Assembly: GCA_002633025.1 (NCBI GenBank) | Contig: NMRB01001871.1 | Coordinates: forward strand, 76,258 to 140,257 | From: Notospermus geniculatus | Taxonomy: Eukaryota; Nemertea; Pilidiophora; Heteronemertea; Lineidae | Length of the DNA: 64,000 nt | Direction: 5' to 3' | Shown: positions 1 through 9,197 of the stretch, piece after piece | How the letters are laid out: each line of letters opens with the position of its first letter | How positions within the stretch are numbered: the stretch's first letter is position 1 | Notes under the pieces: generated by a model | Seen by the model: the letters and a program-made list of their open reading frames with translations, nothing else | What the model was told of the DNA's origin: nothing | The model's database searches: none | Program-made: the position numbers and the translations under genes

Positions 1-401
1 CCGGACTGTTTGACTCGCAAAATCACTGAGTGAACCCATTTATTTCCAAAGTCGGATGGTTGGTAAGTTTTTACACGACCACATCTTTCAGTTGCAAGCT
101 TTGCTGCAAAATCTAGTACCTCAGATTTCTTAACTGGACGACCTATTCCCGTCTCTCTTATAAAATTATGAATGGTCACTTCATCATCCCGAGACAGTGC
201 GGCTGCAGCTGCAGGGTCATATGTTTGTTTCCCATCAAGTCGATTAGTAAGGGTAGTTTTTGGCACTCCGTAATGTCTTACAGCTGCTCTCATTGACAAT
301 GTACCATTCTGAACATCTTGGACTGCCCGTACTAAGTCCGCATCAGTCCATGGGATCCTAACAGATCCAAGAGCTCTTGAATCTCTTAAATCTTGTGTTC
401 T
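1..401 (-). CDS. Psq/CENP-B-like HTH exon, copy 1 (runs off left edge)
   Basis: The open frame runs from an acceptor (TTATTTACAG, exon begins at 401) to the window edge without a stop, giving about 133 residues. The start reads RTQDLRDSRALGSVRIPWTD. It then has a pipsqueak-type helix-turn-helix (WTDADLVRAVQDVQNG, then AAVRHYGVPKTTLTNRLDGK). A second helical module follows (LSRDDEVTIHNFIRETG, then FAAKLATERCG, then a SDFGNKWVHSVILRV stretch), as in CENP-B and Tigger/pogo DNA-binding regions. It is far closer to the exon at 2889-2395 than to the one at 3890-3441, and its intron flank is also alike, so these two are recent tandem duplicates. No DDE transposase domain is present. The stop codon must lie outside the window. 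Confidence 0.75.
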
Positions 402-1335
402 CTGTAAATAAGGTAGAATGGCAATCATGACGATGAATGGAAAGAGCTCCACACAAAATACAAAAGTGACTTTGATGAAGTTACCGGTATGTACATATAT
501 CTCTATGCTGGCGTTCGTGATGTTCTTTAATCAAGCTTTACTCAGCATTTTGTTGATGTACCGTAGTGCCAATAATACCAAAGGGACATTTCGTAGGTTG
601 TCATCTATGGCAAGTGGGGGTTTATAAGGGAGATGATGTAGCTGCTGTGTCTGTGATGTTCATTGTTATCAAAGTCAAGGGAGTACCAAATTCATTTCAA
701 CCCTTGACAATGGGGAAGCACAACTGTGCTTTTGTATCCGAGATATCAGCAGATCCAGGACAAGTACATGAAAGTATACCTAAGATAGCTTCTTCATTGA
801 AAATGAAGAACAGTCGACAATGCATCTCCAACAGTCTTCCGAATAAAAAATTCAATTTCAAAGATTGTTACAAAGGGGGGGGGGGTTAGTCGACACCTCT
901 AGGGAGAACTGACCCATCTGTAAAAAACAAATCAACACATATTAAATGCAGTTACATTTTATTTTCATAGATTGATTACTGCATGGTTATTTGAACAGAT
1001 GAACAACAGAAGATGATAAATGCAGCAACTAGGCCCCTACATGTATACTTATGAAAGTACATACATTCATCAATATAGGCCTACAGCATGGCAACTGAAC
1101 AGATGAATACCAGCAAGTCAAAGATGTTGTACAGAAACTACATAACTATTATGAATACCGGTACATACATGTACATTTTATCCATCACCTTCTCACAAAA
1201 ATGATGTTCGCATTACGGGATGTAGACATGGTCAATTCAGATACCCGAAACGACAGAAGCACATGAAGGGTAAAAAATGTCAAAAGCTGAAGCTGATTAA
1301 AACAATGACCATTCCTACGGAGTAGAGCTGTGATG
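402..1335. other. Non-coding spacer between HTH exon copy 1 and the zinc-finger exon
   Basis: The first part, just upstream of the copy 1 acceptor, matches the flank of copy 2 (both carry GGAAAGAGCTCCACAC), showing that the duplication included intron sequence. A G homopolymer lies near 876-886. No conserved reading frame is seen on either strand; the plus-strand open frames here are short and low in complexity. Confidence 0.5.
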
Positions 1336-1341
1336 TTTATT
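1336..1341 (-). terminator. Poly(A) signal of the zinc-finger exon
   Basis: AATAAA on the minus strand overlaps the TAA stop codon of the zinc-finger exon (TAT AAA TAA A). This would give a 3' UTR of only a few tens of bases. It is a perfect hexamer match, but overlap with the stop means it could be chance. Confidence 0.4.
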
Positions 1342-1876
1342 TATAATTTTTACTTGGTTCTTCAACACATGTAGCTTTGTGTGCATTAAATGTCTTCTGC
1401 GTGGCATAAGATTTCCCACATTTAAAATTTGTACATATGAACGGCTTTGAATATGTTGTGTGTGACTTTTGTAAGTGATGTCTCACATCAAACCTTCGAA
1501 AGAATCCCACCCCACACCGTGGACACAAATAATTGGCTTCACCTGTGTGCCTCTGCATATGTTCCTTGAATCTGGCCTTAATAACTTTGTCACAAACAGG
1601 GCAAATTTTGCCCACAGAAAGATGTGGTGGCCTCCGCGGTAATCCTTCATGCTTTACACGATGGTGGATGTCACAATCACTTTCTCGCTTGTAAGACAGG
1701 TCACAATCTGGACACTTAAACGGTCGTTCCACACCATGAGATTTGACATGCTCAGGGAATCGGGCTGAGATTAGGGCAAAGCATATGGGACACTGTTTGT
1801 CACGTCGCTTCTTCCTTTTGGGCTTCAGAAGGAGTTGTGCCGCATCTGGCTTCACTGGTGTCATTTTCAGTGGACC
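1337..1876 (-). CDS. C2H2 zinc-finger 3' exon (five fingers)
   Basis: The acceptor CTTACAG at 1877-1883 opens exon GGT CCA CTG in phase 0. The exon encodes 179 residues and stops at 1337. A basic start (LLLKPKRKKRRDK, a likely nuclear signal) precedes five fingers. Fingers 1 and 3 have short spacing, C-X2-C-X10-H-X3-H (CPICFALISARFPEHVKSH and CPVCDKVIKARFKEHMQRH). Fingers 2 and 4 are C-X2-C-X12-H-X4-H. Finger 5 is C-X4-C-X12-H-X3-C. The likely role is sequence-specific DNA binding in the nucleus. In-frame sequence upstream of the acceptor contains an ATG (at 1903), so a stand-alone 188-residue protein is also possible. The matching phase and the neighbouring HTH exons favour an alternative 3' exon. 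Confidence 0.8.
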   Translation of the reverse strand, partial: GPLKMTPVKPDAAQLLLKPKRKKRRDKQCPICFALISARFPEHVKSHGVERPFKCPDCDLSYKRESDCDIHHRVKHEGLPRRPPHLSVGKICPVCDKVIKARFKEHMQRHTGEANYLCPRCGVGFFRRFDVRHHLQKSHTTYSKPFICTNFKCGKSYATQKTFNAHKATCVEEPSKNYK

Positions 1877-2356
1877 CTGTAAGATATGATACAGGGCAGT
1901 CATCCATTAGAATAGATTAAAATGTTGGAATCCATTGGGTGCAGCAGTTGTTCTTGTCTCGCTTGAAGTCAGGCCTAAATGTGAAAAGGAGACAGAGGAA
2001 ACCTACATGTATAGCCCACCACTGTAATTTGCTATCCCACTGAACGCCACACAGTTCAGTTCAAGTGGTCATACAAAGCTCTTTCAGAGAATCAGAGGGT
2101 ACATCTCACCCCTTTTAGGAAAAGTACATACATGTATGTATTGTTTGCAAAAAGTAGTAGCGCATTTTGTATAAAGTTGACTCATTCAGTAACTGTCCAG
2201 AGCAGAGATAACACGATAATTTCTAATGAGAATTATTATGTATAACCAAGACATTCAAGTCACAATTCATTAATTGCATCTTTAGTAATGTCAGGTTGCC
2301 AATTTCCTGAAATCCCCTCAGTCCTGAAAGTAACCTTGGAACCTGCAATGGAGGAT

Positions 2357-2362
2357 TTTATT
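2357..2362 (-). terminator. Poly(A) signal of HTH exon copy 2
   Basis: AATAAA (minus strand) lies 33 bases after the stop codon at 2395. Its position is normal for a short 3' UTR and supports this exon being a true transcript end. Confidence 0.5.
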
Positions 2363-2394
2363 GCGACATGTACAATGTACAGTGGAAATAATCT

Positions 2395-2889
2395 TCATAA
2401 AAAGAATTCACTCTTAGCAGGAATACTTGTATGTGTAGTGGTCATTTTTCTTTTTCTCTTCTTTTTCGATAATGTAAATGGCCCAGACCTGCTGACTCGC
2501 AAAATCACAGAGCGAACCCATTTATCTTCAAAGTCTGATGGTTTGTAAGTTTTCGCGTGACCACATCTTTCAGTTGCGAGCTTTGCTGCCAAATCATGTA
2601 CGTCTGATCTCTTAAGATGACGACCTTGTAATCCTGTCTCTCTGATAAAATTATGAATGGTCACTTCATCATCCCGAGAGAGTACAGCCGCAGCATTAGG
2701 ATTATATGATATTTTCCCATCAAGTCTGTCACTAAGGGTAGTTTTTGGCACTCCGTAATGTCTTGCAGCTGCTCTCTTTGTCAATCGACCATTCCTAACA
2801 TCTTCAATTGCCCGAACTACATCCGCATCAGTCCAAGGGATTCTAATAGATCCAAGAGCTCTTGAATCTCGTGTTTTTCTAGTGTTCAC
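2395..2889 (-). CDS. Psq/CENP-B-like HTH 3' exon, copy 2
   Basis: The acceptor CTTGTTTACAG opens GTG AAC ACT in phase 0. The exon encodes 164 residues and ends at TGA 2395. Order of parts: a linker with RDSRALGSIRIPWTD; a pipsqueak-type HTH (ADVVRAIEDVRNG, then AAARHYGVPKTTLSDRLDGK); a second helical module (LSRDDEVTIHNFIRETG, then LAAKLATERCG); a DKWVRSVILRV segment; and a very basic tail (KKKRKRK) that looks like a nuclear signal. Known members of this fold bind DNA as transposase or CENP-B N-terminal regions and in Pipsqueak-type regulators. The upstream in-frame ATG at 2940 lies in intron-like sequence and is probably not a start. Confidence 0.8.
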   Translation of the reverse strand: MNTRKTRDSRALGSIRIPWTDADVVRAIEDVRNGRLTKRAAARHYGVPKTTLSDRLDGKISYNPNAAAVLSRDDEVTIHNFIRETGLQGRHLKRSDVHDLAAKLATERCGHAKTYKPSDFEDKWVRSVILRVSRSGPFTLSKKKRKRKMTTTHTSIPAKSEFFL

Positions 2890-3338
2890 CTGTAAACAAG
2901 GTAGAATGGCAATCACAATGATGACTGGAAAGAGCTCCACACAAAATACATGTACATGAGTACAACCGGTACAGAAAATAGCACAACTACTGTTATATTT
3001 GTGTAAAGAAAACTGACTTTATGAAAACAAGGAAAAAAGATCTTTGCATCTTCCAGACATATACATTTGTTGGTCGTTATTTTGGCATGTTTGGGCTTGA
3101 TTTTTCCATTCACAATGATAAGCACTAGTATGGTGACAGGAAGAAAGCTTGTCCTTTATATTTCTTCCACATAGATAATGCACGCTTCAGTTTGCAGTAA
3201 GGGCCTGTCATTATGATTGTGATTAGAACCACACCAAGTACCACTGGAATACCTCCAGCTCACTCTCCAATGCTGACACCACTACCATGACTGTATCCTG
3301 TTCATGAAAATGAACAAATCAGACAAAATCCAGACCCA

Positions 3339-3344
3339 TTTATT
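3339..3344 (-). terminator. Poly(A) signal of HTH exon copy 3
   Basis: AATAAA (minus strand) lies about 97 bases downstream of the stop of the exon 3890-3441, consistent with a short 3' UTR. Confidence 0.45.
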
Positions 3345-3440
3345 TTGACCTGAATGTTCATCGAGTTTGCATCACTACAATACATGTGTTGTATATGTAC
3401 ATGTTTATGTGTGGCGTGTGGGATCCAGTCCAAAGAAGAA

Positions 3441-3890
3441 TCAATCTGAATCTGAATCGGGCGTTTTCGGACTCCCCGTCTCACGATGCATCGAGTTCCT
3501 AATCCGCAGGATCAAAGATTTGTACCAGTCATGGCAAAAATTTGATGGAGTACATGATTTGACATCTGCCCCACTCTCCAGCGCTAGTTTGGCAGCATAT
3601 TCTACAACAAGTGATTTCGTTACAACACGACCCAAATTTTCCTCATCCGAAACAAATTTGTAAATTTTCAGTTCATCTTCACGAGTCAGGAAAGCTGCAG
3701 GGCCCAGTTCATAGGTAATCTTCCCACTCAGTCTATCACCAAGTGTACTCTTGGGAACTCCATGATATTTAACAGCATACATCCTTGACATGACACCATT
3801 TCTGATATCATTGATTGCCTGAGTCATGTCTGCATCTGTCCAAAAATTTTTAGGTGCATCAGGATGTCTTGCATCAAACCTATCCGTCTT
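3441..3890 (-). CDS. Psq/CENP-B-like HTH 3' exon, copy 3 (divergent)
   Basis: The acceptor TTTGTTTACAG opens AAG ACG GAT in phase 0. The exon encodes 149 residues and stops at 3441. The same plan as copies 1 and 2 can be followed throughout: FWTDADMTQAINDIRNG, then AVKYHGVPKSTLGDRLSGK, then LTREDELKIYKFVSDEENLG, then YAAKLALESG, then an FCHDWYKSLILRI segment. It is much more diverged, so this copy is old. The tail is acidic (SPKTPDSDSD) where copy 2 is basic. It is the exon nearest the shared donor at 4255. Changed residues in the recognition helix region (YHGVPKSTLG versus YGVPKTTLS) would be expected to alter binding. Confidence 0.78.
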   Translation of the reverse strand, partial: KTDRFDARHPDAPKNFWTDADMTQAINDIRNGVMSRMYAVKYHGVPKSTLGDRLSGKITYELGPAAFLTREDELKIYKFVSDEENLGRVVTKSLVVEYAAKLALESGADVKSCTPSNFCHDWYKSLILRIRNSMHRETGSPKTPDSDSD

Positions 3891-4254
3891 CTGTAAACAA
3901 AATGACAATCATCACACCCTGGATCCATGGCACGGGGTATCCATGAAAGAATGCACAAGGCATGTGTCTTCAATTCAAGATCAGATCCTTCACCTCGTTT
4001 AATGATTGCTTGGTGCCTCACACACAGGTCTGCCATCACGCGAAAAACTACGCTTGCCCACTCCCAACATGCCCATATCCCAGGTTTGTATACCTGGGCC
4101 TCGTGGGACTTCAGAATCAAAAGCCGCCCAAGGAATCCAAGAAATAAGACACACAGGAAAACAGGCATATTATTGTATTAAGTCTCCTCCGAATCACCAT
4201 TTTACCTACCCTGCCAAAATATTTATTACCGGGTACACATTTGCTAGAACTTAC

Positions 4255-4869
4255 CTTCAGAATCTTTTTTGGTGTCTTCCCACCTTCGTTACTTGATGTT
4301 GCTGGAACAGTTTCTTCACTTGTGCCTTCAGAAGCAATATACTGTGCAGCAATGGCGTCTTCATGTGCGTGTTCTTCAGTGTTGTCGATCACAACTGATC
4401 CATCTGACACTGTCAACGTTAATGGAAAGTACACGTCACTTGAGGATGGCAGAACGAGTGCTGATTCTGATGGTTCAGATGCCTTCGTCAAAACAACATG
4501 CACAGACTTAGCTGCATCAGCTGATTCTTTTGATGAATCCTGACTTGCACCACGTGTACCTGGCTTTGTTTGGCTGGATTTGAGAATCTTTAACCTCTTT
4601 GCTGATGCAACACTTCCTTTTCTAGGAGTAGCTGGTTGTGGACTCGGTGGTCCAAGTCGAACTGATCTCTTTCTCTGACGAGAGGAAACACGACTTCGTC
4701 CAGGAGATGGCGTTTGTGCCACATCATCTTTTCTAACCACATAATCATGGCCTGTGGGAGCATGAGGTGGCATGTAGTCCGTGTCCATAGAGTCCTCATT
4801 ATTCATGTCATCTTCTTCAGAATCATCATCCACATCCATGACATCAAGGAAATTCGTCAGTTCATTTTC
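4255..4869 (-). CDS. Shared internal exon: acidic then basic Ser/Pro-rich linker
   Basis: The acceptor TTCTTTGACAG opens GAA AAT GAA CTG in frame with the downstream ATG at 4839, and the donor is AAG|GTAAGT at 4255|4254. The exon is 615 bases, 205 residues, phase 0 at both ends. It starts with a strongly acidic patch (DVDDDSEEDDMNNED). A basic SP-rich part follows (SPGRSRVSSRQRKRS, then TPRKGSVASAKRLKILK), a likely nuclear signal with phosphorylation-type sites. Then comes a Ser/Thr/Glu-rich stretch ending GGKTPKKILK. No known fold is seen; it is probably disordered. Reading past the donor reaches a stop at 4117 after intron-like residues. It fits as the common linker between the coiled coil and the DNA-binding exons. 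Confidence 0.72.
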
Positions 4870-5284
4870 CTGTCAAAGAAAGACAAAAATGAATGAAAAT
4901 GGGTTTCCACAAGAATTCTCTGCATTATGCAAGGTTGTTTGTGGGTGAATATAATGCAAACCTAAGAGGGGTACAGTGAAATGACTGACAGTACATCCAC
5001 ATTTTTTGTATCCAAGTAATGCTGACTTCTAATGAGGAACCTGCACACTAACATTAGGACGTGGCGCTGCGAGCAGTTGTACCGAAGTCTTATTTCCATT
5101 TATTTCTGGCGTGAAAATAAACCATTTGTTTTGGTCGCAGGGCAGTAAAACTTACATCATCGTGTAGCAGATGAAATTTTCTTTTAAACTCATTCTTCCT
5201 TTTTTTCTTAAAATTAAGAGATACGATGGCGATAAAGGCAACGTCTTTTGTGTCATTTTTCCTAGAAAAATGTACATAATTTTT

Positions 5285-5464
5285 TCATGATGCAATGTCA
5301 ACACCTAAAATGACGTCGTTTCGGTACAATCGCTCCCAGCGTGCCAACCTGTCGGGATAAACCGCAGGGCGGGTTCCCCATTTGATGCTGGTTGGTTTCC
5401 AAAATGCTGCTGATCTACAACACAATTTCCCAAAAAAAAGGGCAAGAGTATTAAAATAACTAAC
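5285..5464 (-). other. Read-through tail or short intron after the coiled-coil exon
   Basis: The frame stays open past the candidate donor to TGA at 5285, adding 59 residues (with WKPTSIKWGTRPAVYPDRLARW). Alternatively a 50-base intron from GTTAGT to TTGTAG could be removed, changing the frame and ending about 42 codons later. The sequence alone cannot choose between splice-out to 4869, read-through and mini-intron. Confidence 0.35.
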
Positions 5465-6288
5465 CCTCTTCTTTGACAATGACATCGTCATAAGGCTTTG
5501 TTTTGAGAGGTCATGGGCTTTTCGTTCCATTTCCAAAGACCTTCTCTCGAGTTCCAATGCCTTTCTTACAAATGTCAAATGCATCTTGAGTTCTGCATTC
5601 TCCTTTCTTAACTTTGATAATGAACTGTCTTCCACACCATCTTGCTCTTTCAATGCCAATTTTGAATTACAACGCTCCAATTCACCCTTCATACGCACGA
5701 TTTCAGAATTTTTCTGCACGAGATCTTTGTTCAATTTGTCATTGAGTTTCATCTGATTTCCCAATTCTGACTGAACACTCCGAAGGAGCTGATCTTTCAC
5801 GTTAATGTGGCTTTGCATTTGTAACAATTGTCTTTCTTTGGCTACAACACCTTCACGTAATTTTAAAATTTCTGCATTTTCAACCTCTTGAGTAGGTCGC
5901 AATTCTTCCAACTGTTTTCTCTGAGCTTGTATTTCTTTTTCAGCGACATCAACAAGGTTTTCTTTTAAAGTCAGTTCTGCCTGAAAATCTGTTAAATAAC
6001 TGAACAAATCGGTCCAAGCCTTTGCAAGTGTGTCTCCCCTAGCTTGGAGGTCTTGGCCTGTTTTCCCTCTCTCTTCCTTGGGTTGTTGTTGAATCACCAC
6101 AGCTTCTACTAGTTCTACCATCTCTATGGGGTGTTGGCCTGTTTCCCCCCTCTCTTCCTTCAAGGGTTGTTGTTGTTGAATCACCACAGCTTTTACCGGT
6201 AGGCCTAGTTCTACCAACTCTATGGGGTCTTGGACTGTTTCCTCCCTCTCGTTTTTCGGTTGTTGCATCATCATAGCTTCTGCCATCT
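5465..6288 (-). CDS. First coding exon: coiled-coil (likely dimerisation) region
   Basis: An acceptor (CATTTCTTCCAG) ends at 6289, and the ATG follows at once at 6286, so the 5' UTR is spliced on. The protein starts MAEAMMMQQPKNEREE. Residues about 15-85 hold a degenerate repeat of about 30 residues (EERGETGQ, PIEMVEL, AVVIQQQ; roughly 2.5 units). From about residue 100 to 265 it is heptad-rich, full of Leu/Glu/Lys/Gln without Pro, a long coiled coil. A donor at 5465|5464 (AGG|GTTAGT) closes 274 codons in phase 0, matching the exon at 4869. If the donor is skipped the frame runs on to a stop at 5285. A 50-base mini-intron ending TGTTGTAG within that tail is another possibility. The start farther upstream at 6463 is less likely because it includes the pyrimidine-rich acceptor. 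Confidence 0.68.
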
Positions 6289-6373
6289 CTGGAAGAAATG
6301 AAAGTAACAATGCATCATATTCATGAGTTTTTTTAATGATATTGATAAGCCTGTACGGTTCGTAAGAACACCG

Positions 6374-6412
6374 TATCGGACCAAATCGGACCGGATCGGA
6401 CCGAATCGGGAC
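6374..6412. repeat. Short 10-bp tandem repeat (ATCGGACCRR)
   Basis: About 3.5 copies of ATCGGACC plus two purines lie in the region upstream of the coiled-coil exon. They probably sit in the 5' intron or UTR of the minus-strand gene. Function is unknown. Confidence 0.5.
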
Positions 6413-8134
6413 ACTTTTGCACCGATTCAGAGTTGGTTTTGCTTTGTTATGAAGTTTAACCACAAGTTCTTATATGGAATAGGCCTATAATTAACAGATA
6501 TTGCATATTATCCGGGAGATAATTGATTTTTTTGANGCTTAGTGCATATTAATGTATTATTACTGATGGTGATGTTATCTGAGACATTTTCATGGCAAAC
6601 TTTTATGCTTTTGCACATTTTAAAACATGCTGTACATCAATGGTATACATTCACTGTACATTCAGTGTTTGTTATTGCCTTTTGGTCCAACATGGCCGAC
6701 TTTGGCAATCTGTCTATTGATAAGCCTGTACCCCTATCATTTATGGTAGGCATAGGTAGAGGTGCGGCCTGGAAACATGACACTACATAGGCTGTGATAC
6801 ATGTAGTTTTCGGATGGGTGTCCGAGAAAAGACCAGTCACTTTGTCTGGCTGCAGTACATTGCACAGTGCATCATAGCCTAACCCACCACCAGCGTAGGC
6901 TATGCATGTTTCGATTGTCGGATGGAGGACAAAAAACAGAAGGGCAGCCTCTAGGCCTAATAAAAACCAGCTGAAAACGTCGCAAATAACGATGAGAAAT
7001 GTACATCAGAACATACCTCCGTTATACTGGAATGACTGCACCAAAGATCATCAGAAATTAGGCCTATATAGAACGAGATTCCAACAGTAGCCTATTTCGG
7101 CCCACTCGTCGCGCGCGGTACAAAACAGGTCGACGCTTGATTGGTTCCACTGGCCAAAGATAGGTGGCGCTGACGGTCATTCGAACACCTGACAAGCTTC
7201 ATTCAAACCTGGCTGAGTTTTGTTCCATAGTTGTCATGGTTGTCAAACATTGTACATCCTTGTAAACTATGTTGACATTGCTTGTCTGGGGGTGCACCAG
7301 TGCCTCATTCCCTATTGTAGGGGACATGTTAATATGTTTCTATGATGTTTCTCCTGTTTTTCTCTTGTGAACTTTGTTTTTCTAGACTCTTGTTCATCTT
7401 TATGTTGTATTTGTAAATTCAATCCCATGTATCCTGTACCTATTAAGGTCGAATAAATTGAATTGAATAAAATTGAATTGAAAGTTAAAACTCGCAACCT
7501 GTCTGAAAAAGCCCCGGACTTTTCGAAGCCAGGGTCCGAACAGGTGTAACATCTGTGAGTGTTTCTGTAGCTCAGTGTTCCCCAACAATAGACGCGGCCT
7601 AGAATGATTAGGCCTATTGTTGGGTTAGTTGCCGCTTAATCCGTCAGGAGGGTTCCAAGAAAAACACAGTACCGGTACCGGTGTCGGTAGAATGTCGGCA
7701 TGCCCGGCCCCGATATGAGATGCCCCGCAACAATAGNTATGTCCCGTGAACAAAAGAAGCGGGCATAAGCGGGCATCCGATATCGGGGGCATTACATTCG
7801 ATAACACTGGCTTTTTCTGTAATGAGCACAGCTATCGACCTCACGGGACCAAGCCGCCTTTTATCTGTTGACAAACAATTTAAGTGCCAAGGCAGTGAGT
7901 CGAATTTCTCACTTCCCGAGGAATTGAAGTACATCCTAAACAACAAGGAAACCACTGATGAATGAAAATGGTCACCGTATCGGAATAAAAAATACCACCT
8001 TGGCAAGAACCGTCCGGTGCAGTTTATGGACTGCTCTGGTCATCAAAAAAGTCCTTTTTTCTTTTCTCGGGGAATAGTCGGGGAAAAGGCGGGAAATAGT
8101 GTAGGTAGTTTTTCATCTGCTAAAAACAGGGTCA
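6413..8134. other. Intergenic region between divergent genes
   Basis: No convincing coding exon is seen on either strand. The region separates a minus-strand gene (start at 6286) from the plus-strand Popeye gene, so it must hold both promoters or their 5' ends. A short GC-rich CG-dense patch (CGTCGCGCGCGG) is at 7109-7120. Single unresolved bases are at 6537 and 7738. A retroposon-like tail lies at 7200-7485. Confidence 0.45.
7200..7485 (+). mobile_element. Possible 3' end of a non-LTR retrotransposon
   Basis: The sequence ends in GAATAAATTGAATTGAATA, an AATAAA followed by a short TTGAA-type tandem tail. That is the usual 3' end of many invertebrate non-LTR elements. The preceding 200 bases are T-rich and non-coding. 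There is no reverse transcriptase frame here, so at most it is a 5'-truncated insertion. Identification is by pattern only. Confidence 0.35.
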
Positions 8135-8424
8135 TTACGACATCTCCGCCGTCTTGTTTCTGAGCGAGTTCCACATTCTTCCGATGGAGCTGCAGCTCGA
8201 CGAACAAAGAAGGGCGGCGGGTGATTTCAAGACTCGTCGATTGCTGCGCTGCTGGTCTAATATGGCCTGCGTGGAATTGTCGGTTTGATGGGCATGCAAG
8301 CTATAATTTACAGGAACATTGATGCAGCCACAAAGTGAACACTTCGTAATCAATGAGATTTACCGTGTGGACCCGTGGCATACCGGTTAATAGCTGTCAC
8401 CTCATCAGACGTTCCCACGTAAAG
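8135..8424 (+). promoter_or_regulatory. Candidate 5' UTR exon and donor of Popeye gene 1
   Basis: A GC-richer stretch ends in a good donor (CACGTAAAG|GTAAGA, exon end at 8424). The next strong acceptor on this strand is TTTCCAG at 9187, ten bases before the Popeye ATG. Joining them gives a 5' UTR intron of about 760 bases. Popeye gene 2 has the same layout, with an acceptor just before its ATG. The transcription start is not identifiable by eye. Confidence 0.35.
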
Positions 8425-8935
8425 GTAAGAAAATCATGTTCATGTACTAGGACAGGTAGGCCTATATTGTGATGACATACGTATGATGTAGTGACATCAT
8501 TTAAGTAGCTTAGCCTGTAGAGCCTTTTCCGATGTAGTATATAGCCTATGACGGACAGTGCTGCCTATTTGAGCGATCTTCGTCTTAAAAAGAATCGATC
8601 AAGGGGGCGCCACAAGGCCAACACCCGCTAGAGTCAAAAGTTGCGGGCCTGTTGGCATGTGACCAAATGCGGTACACGTAGGCCTACCATGAATACAACA
8701 AGGTTTTGTGATTATATCTGCCGACCCCTTGATGTGTCAAAACATCTGTCTGCAGTGTTGATATGTCATGACATGTTTTGACCTCAGCCTCTATCTCATC
8801 AGCCTCAACTTCCATTCGTAGCTTTAGCTTGTCCTGACCCCGGCGCCCTACGCATCTCTCTATCTATCTCATCGGGGCGGATCCAGAATCTTTTTGTGCG
8901 GATGGATGAGGATGCTGGCAATAGCGGCCGTTGGA

Positions 8936-9010
8936 GGCTGGGTGGCCGAGTGGTCTAGCGCTGTCTGTGAAGTGACATAACAGTTACATATCTCTGAGAT
9001 CCAATCGGAC
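8936..9010 (+). repeat. tRNA-like A-box fragment (tRNA-derived SINE or tRNA relic)
   Basis: The stretch GGTGGCCGAGTGGTCTAGCG matches the D-arm/A-box region of Leu/Ser-type tRNAs. The B box that should follow is degraded (AGATCCAATCG in place of GGTTCGAATCC), and I cannot fold a complete cloverleaf, so it is unlikely to be a working tRNA gene. It lies in the presumed first intron of Popeye gene 1. Confidence 0.35.
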
Positions 9011-9197
9011 GAAAAGTCGTTGGTTGTTGAGAGGGGCGGGGGACCCCTGGATCCGCAGCAGCTCCGTCAATGATTATGCCTATGTCGTTTAGTTCATCCC
9101 CCCCTGCAGTAATAATGTCGATCTGGAACAAAGGAAAAATGATGATCGAGACTGAATAGCAAGAGTAGACTATTTCTTCATTTCCAGGTTGTCAAAG

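Larger units (their letters stand above)
1..6288 (-). other. Locus view: alternatively terminated DNA-binding gene (coiled coil + interchangeable 3' exons)
   Basis: Six coding exons lie in the same orientation in about 6.3 kb. The upstream pair is 6288-5465 (coiled coil) and 4869-4255 (acidic then basic Ser-rich). Four downstream exons follow: 3890-3441, 2889-2395, 1876-1337 and 401-<1, each encoding a DNA-binding module. The donor after 4255 is AAG|GTAAGT in phase 0, and all four downstream acceptors (TTTACAG or CTTACAG) open in phase 0, so any of them can follow it in frame. The complete three each have their own stop and an AATAAA at or soon after it. This resembles insect lola, mod(mdg4) and pipsqueak loci, where one shared dimerisation region joins alternative DNA-binding ends. 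That the exons belong to one transcript unit is inferred from phase, order and spacing; no transcript evidence is available. The alternative is several separate small genes. Confidence 0.6.

Noticed and set aside
4117-4254. Extension of the 240-codon frame past 4255
   Set aside because: Sequence after AAG|GTAAGT reads as intron; a strong donor and the phase match to downstream exons argue for splicing.
7661-7800. Palindromic GC-rich element similar to 17880-18125
   Set aside because: Weak and interrupted pairing around an unresolved base (7738); I could not align it convincingly with the other GC-rich patch.
8936-9010. Functional tRNA gene
   Set aside because: A-box region is good but the B box is degraded and no cloverleaf closes; kept only as a tRNA-like relic.
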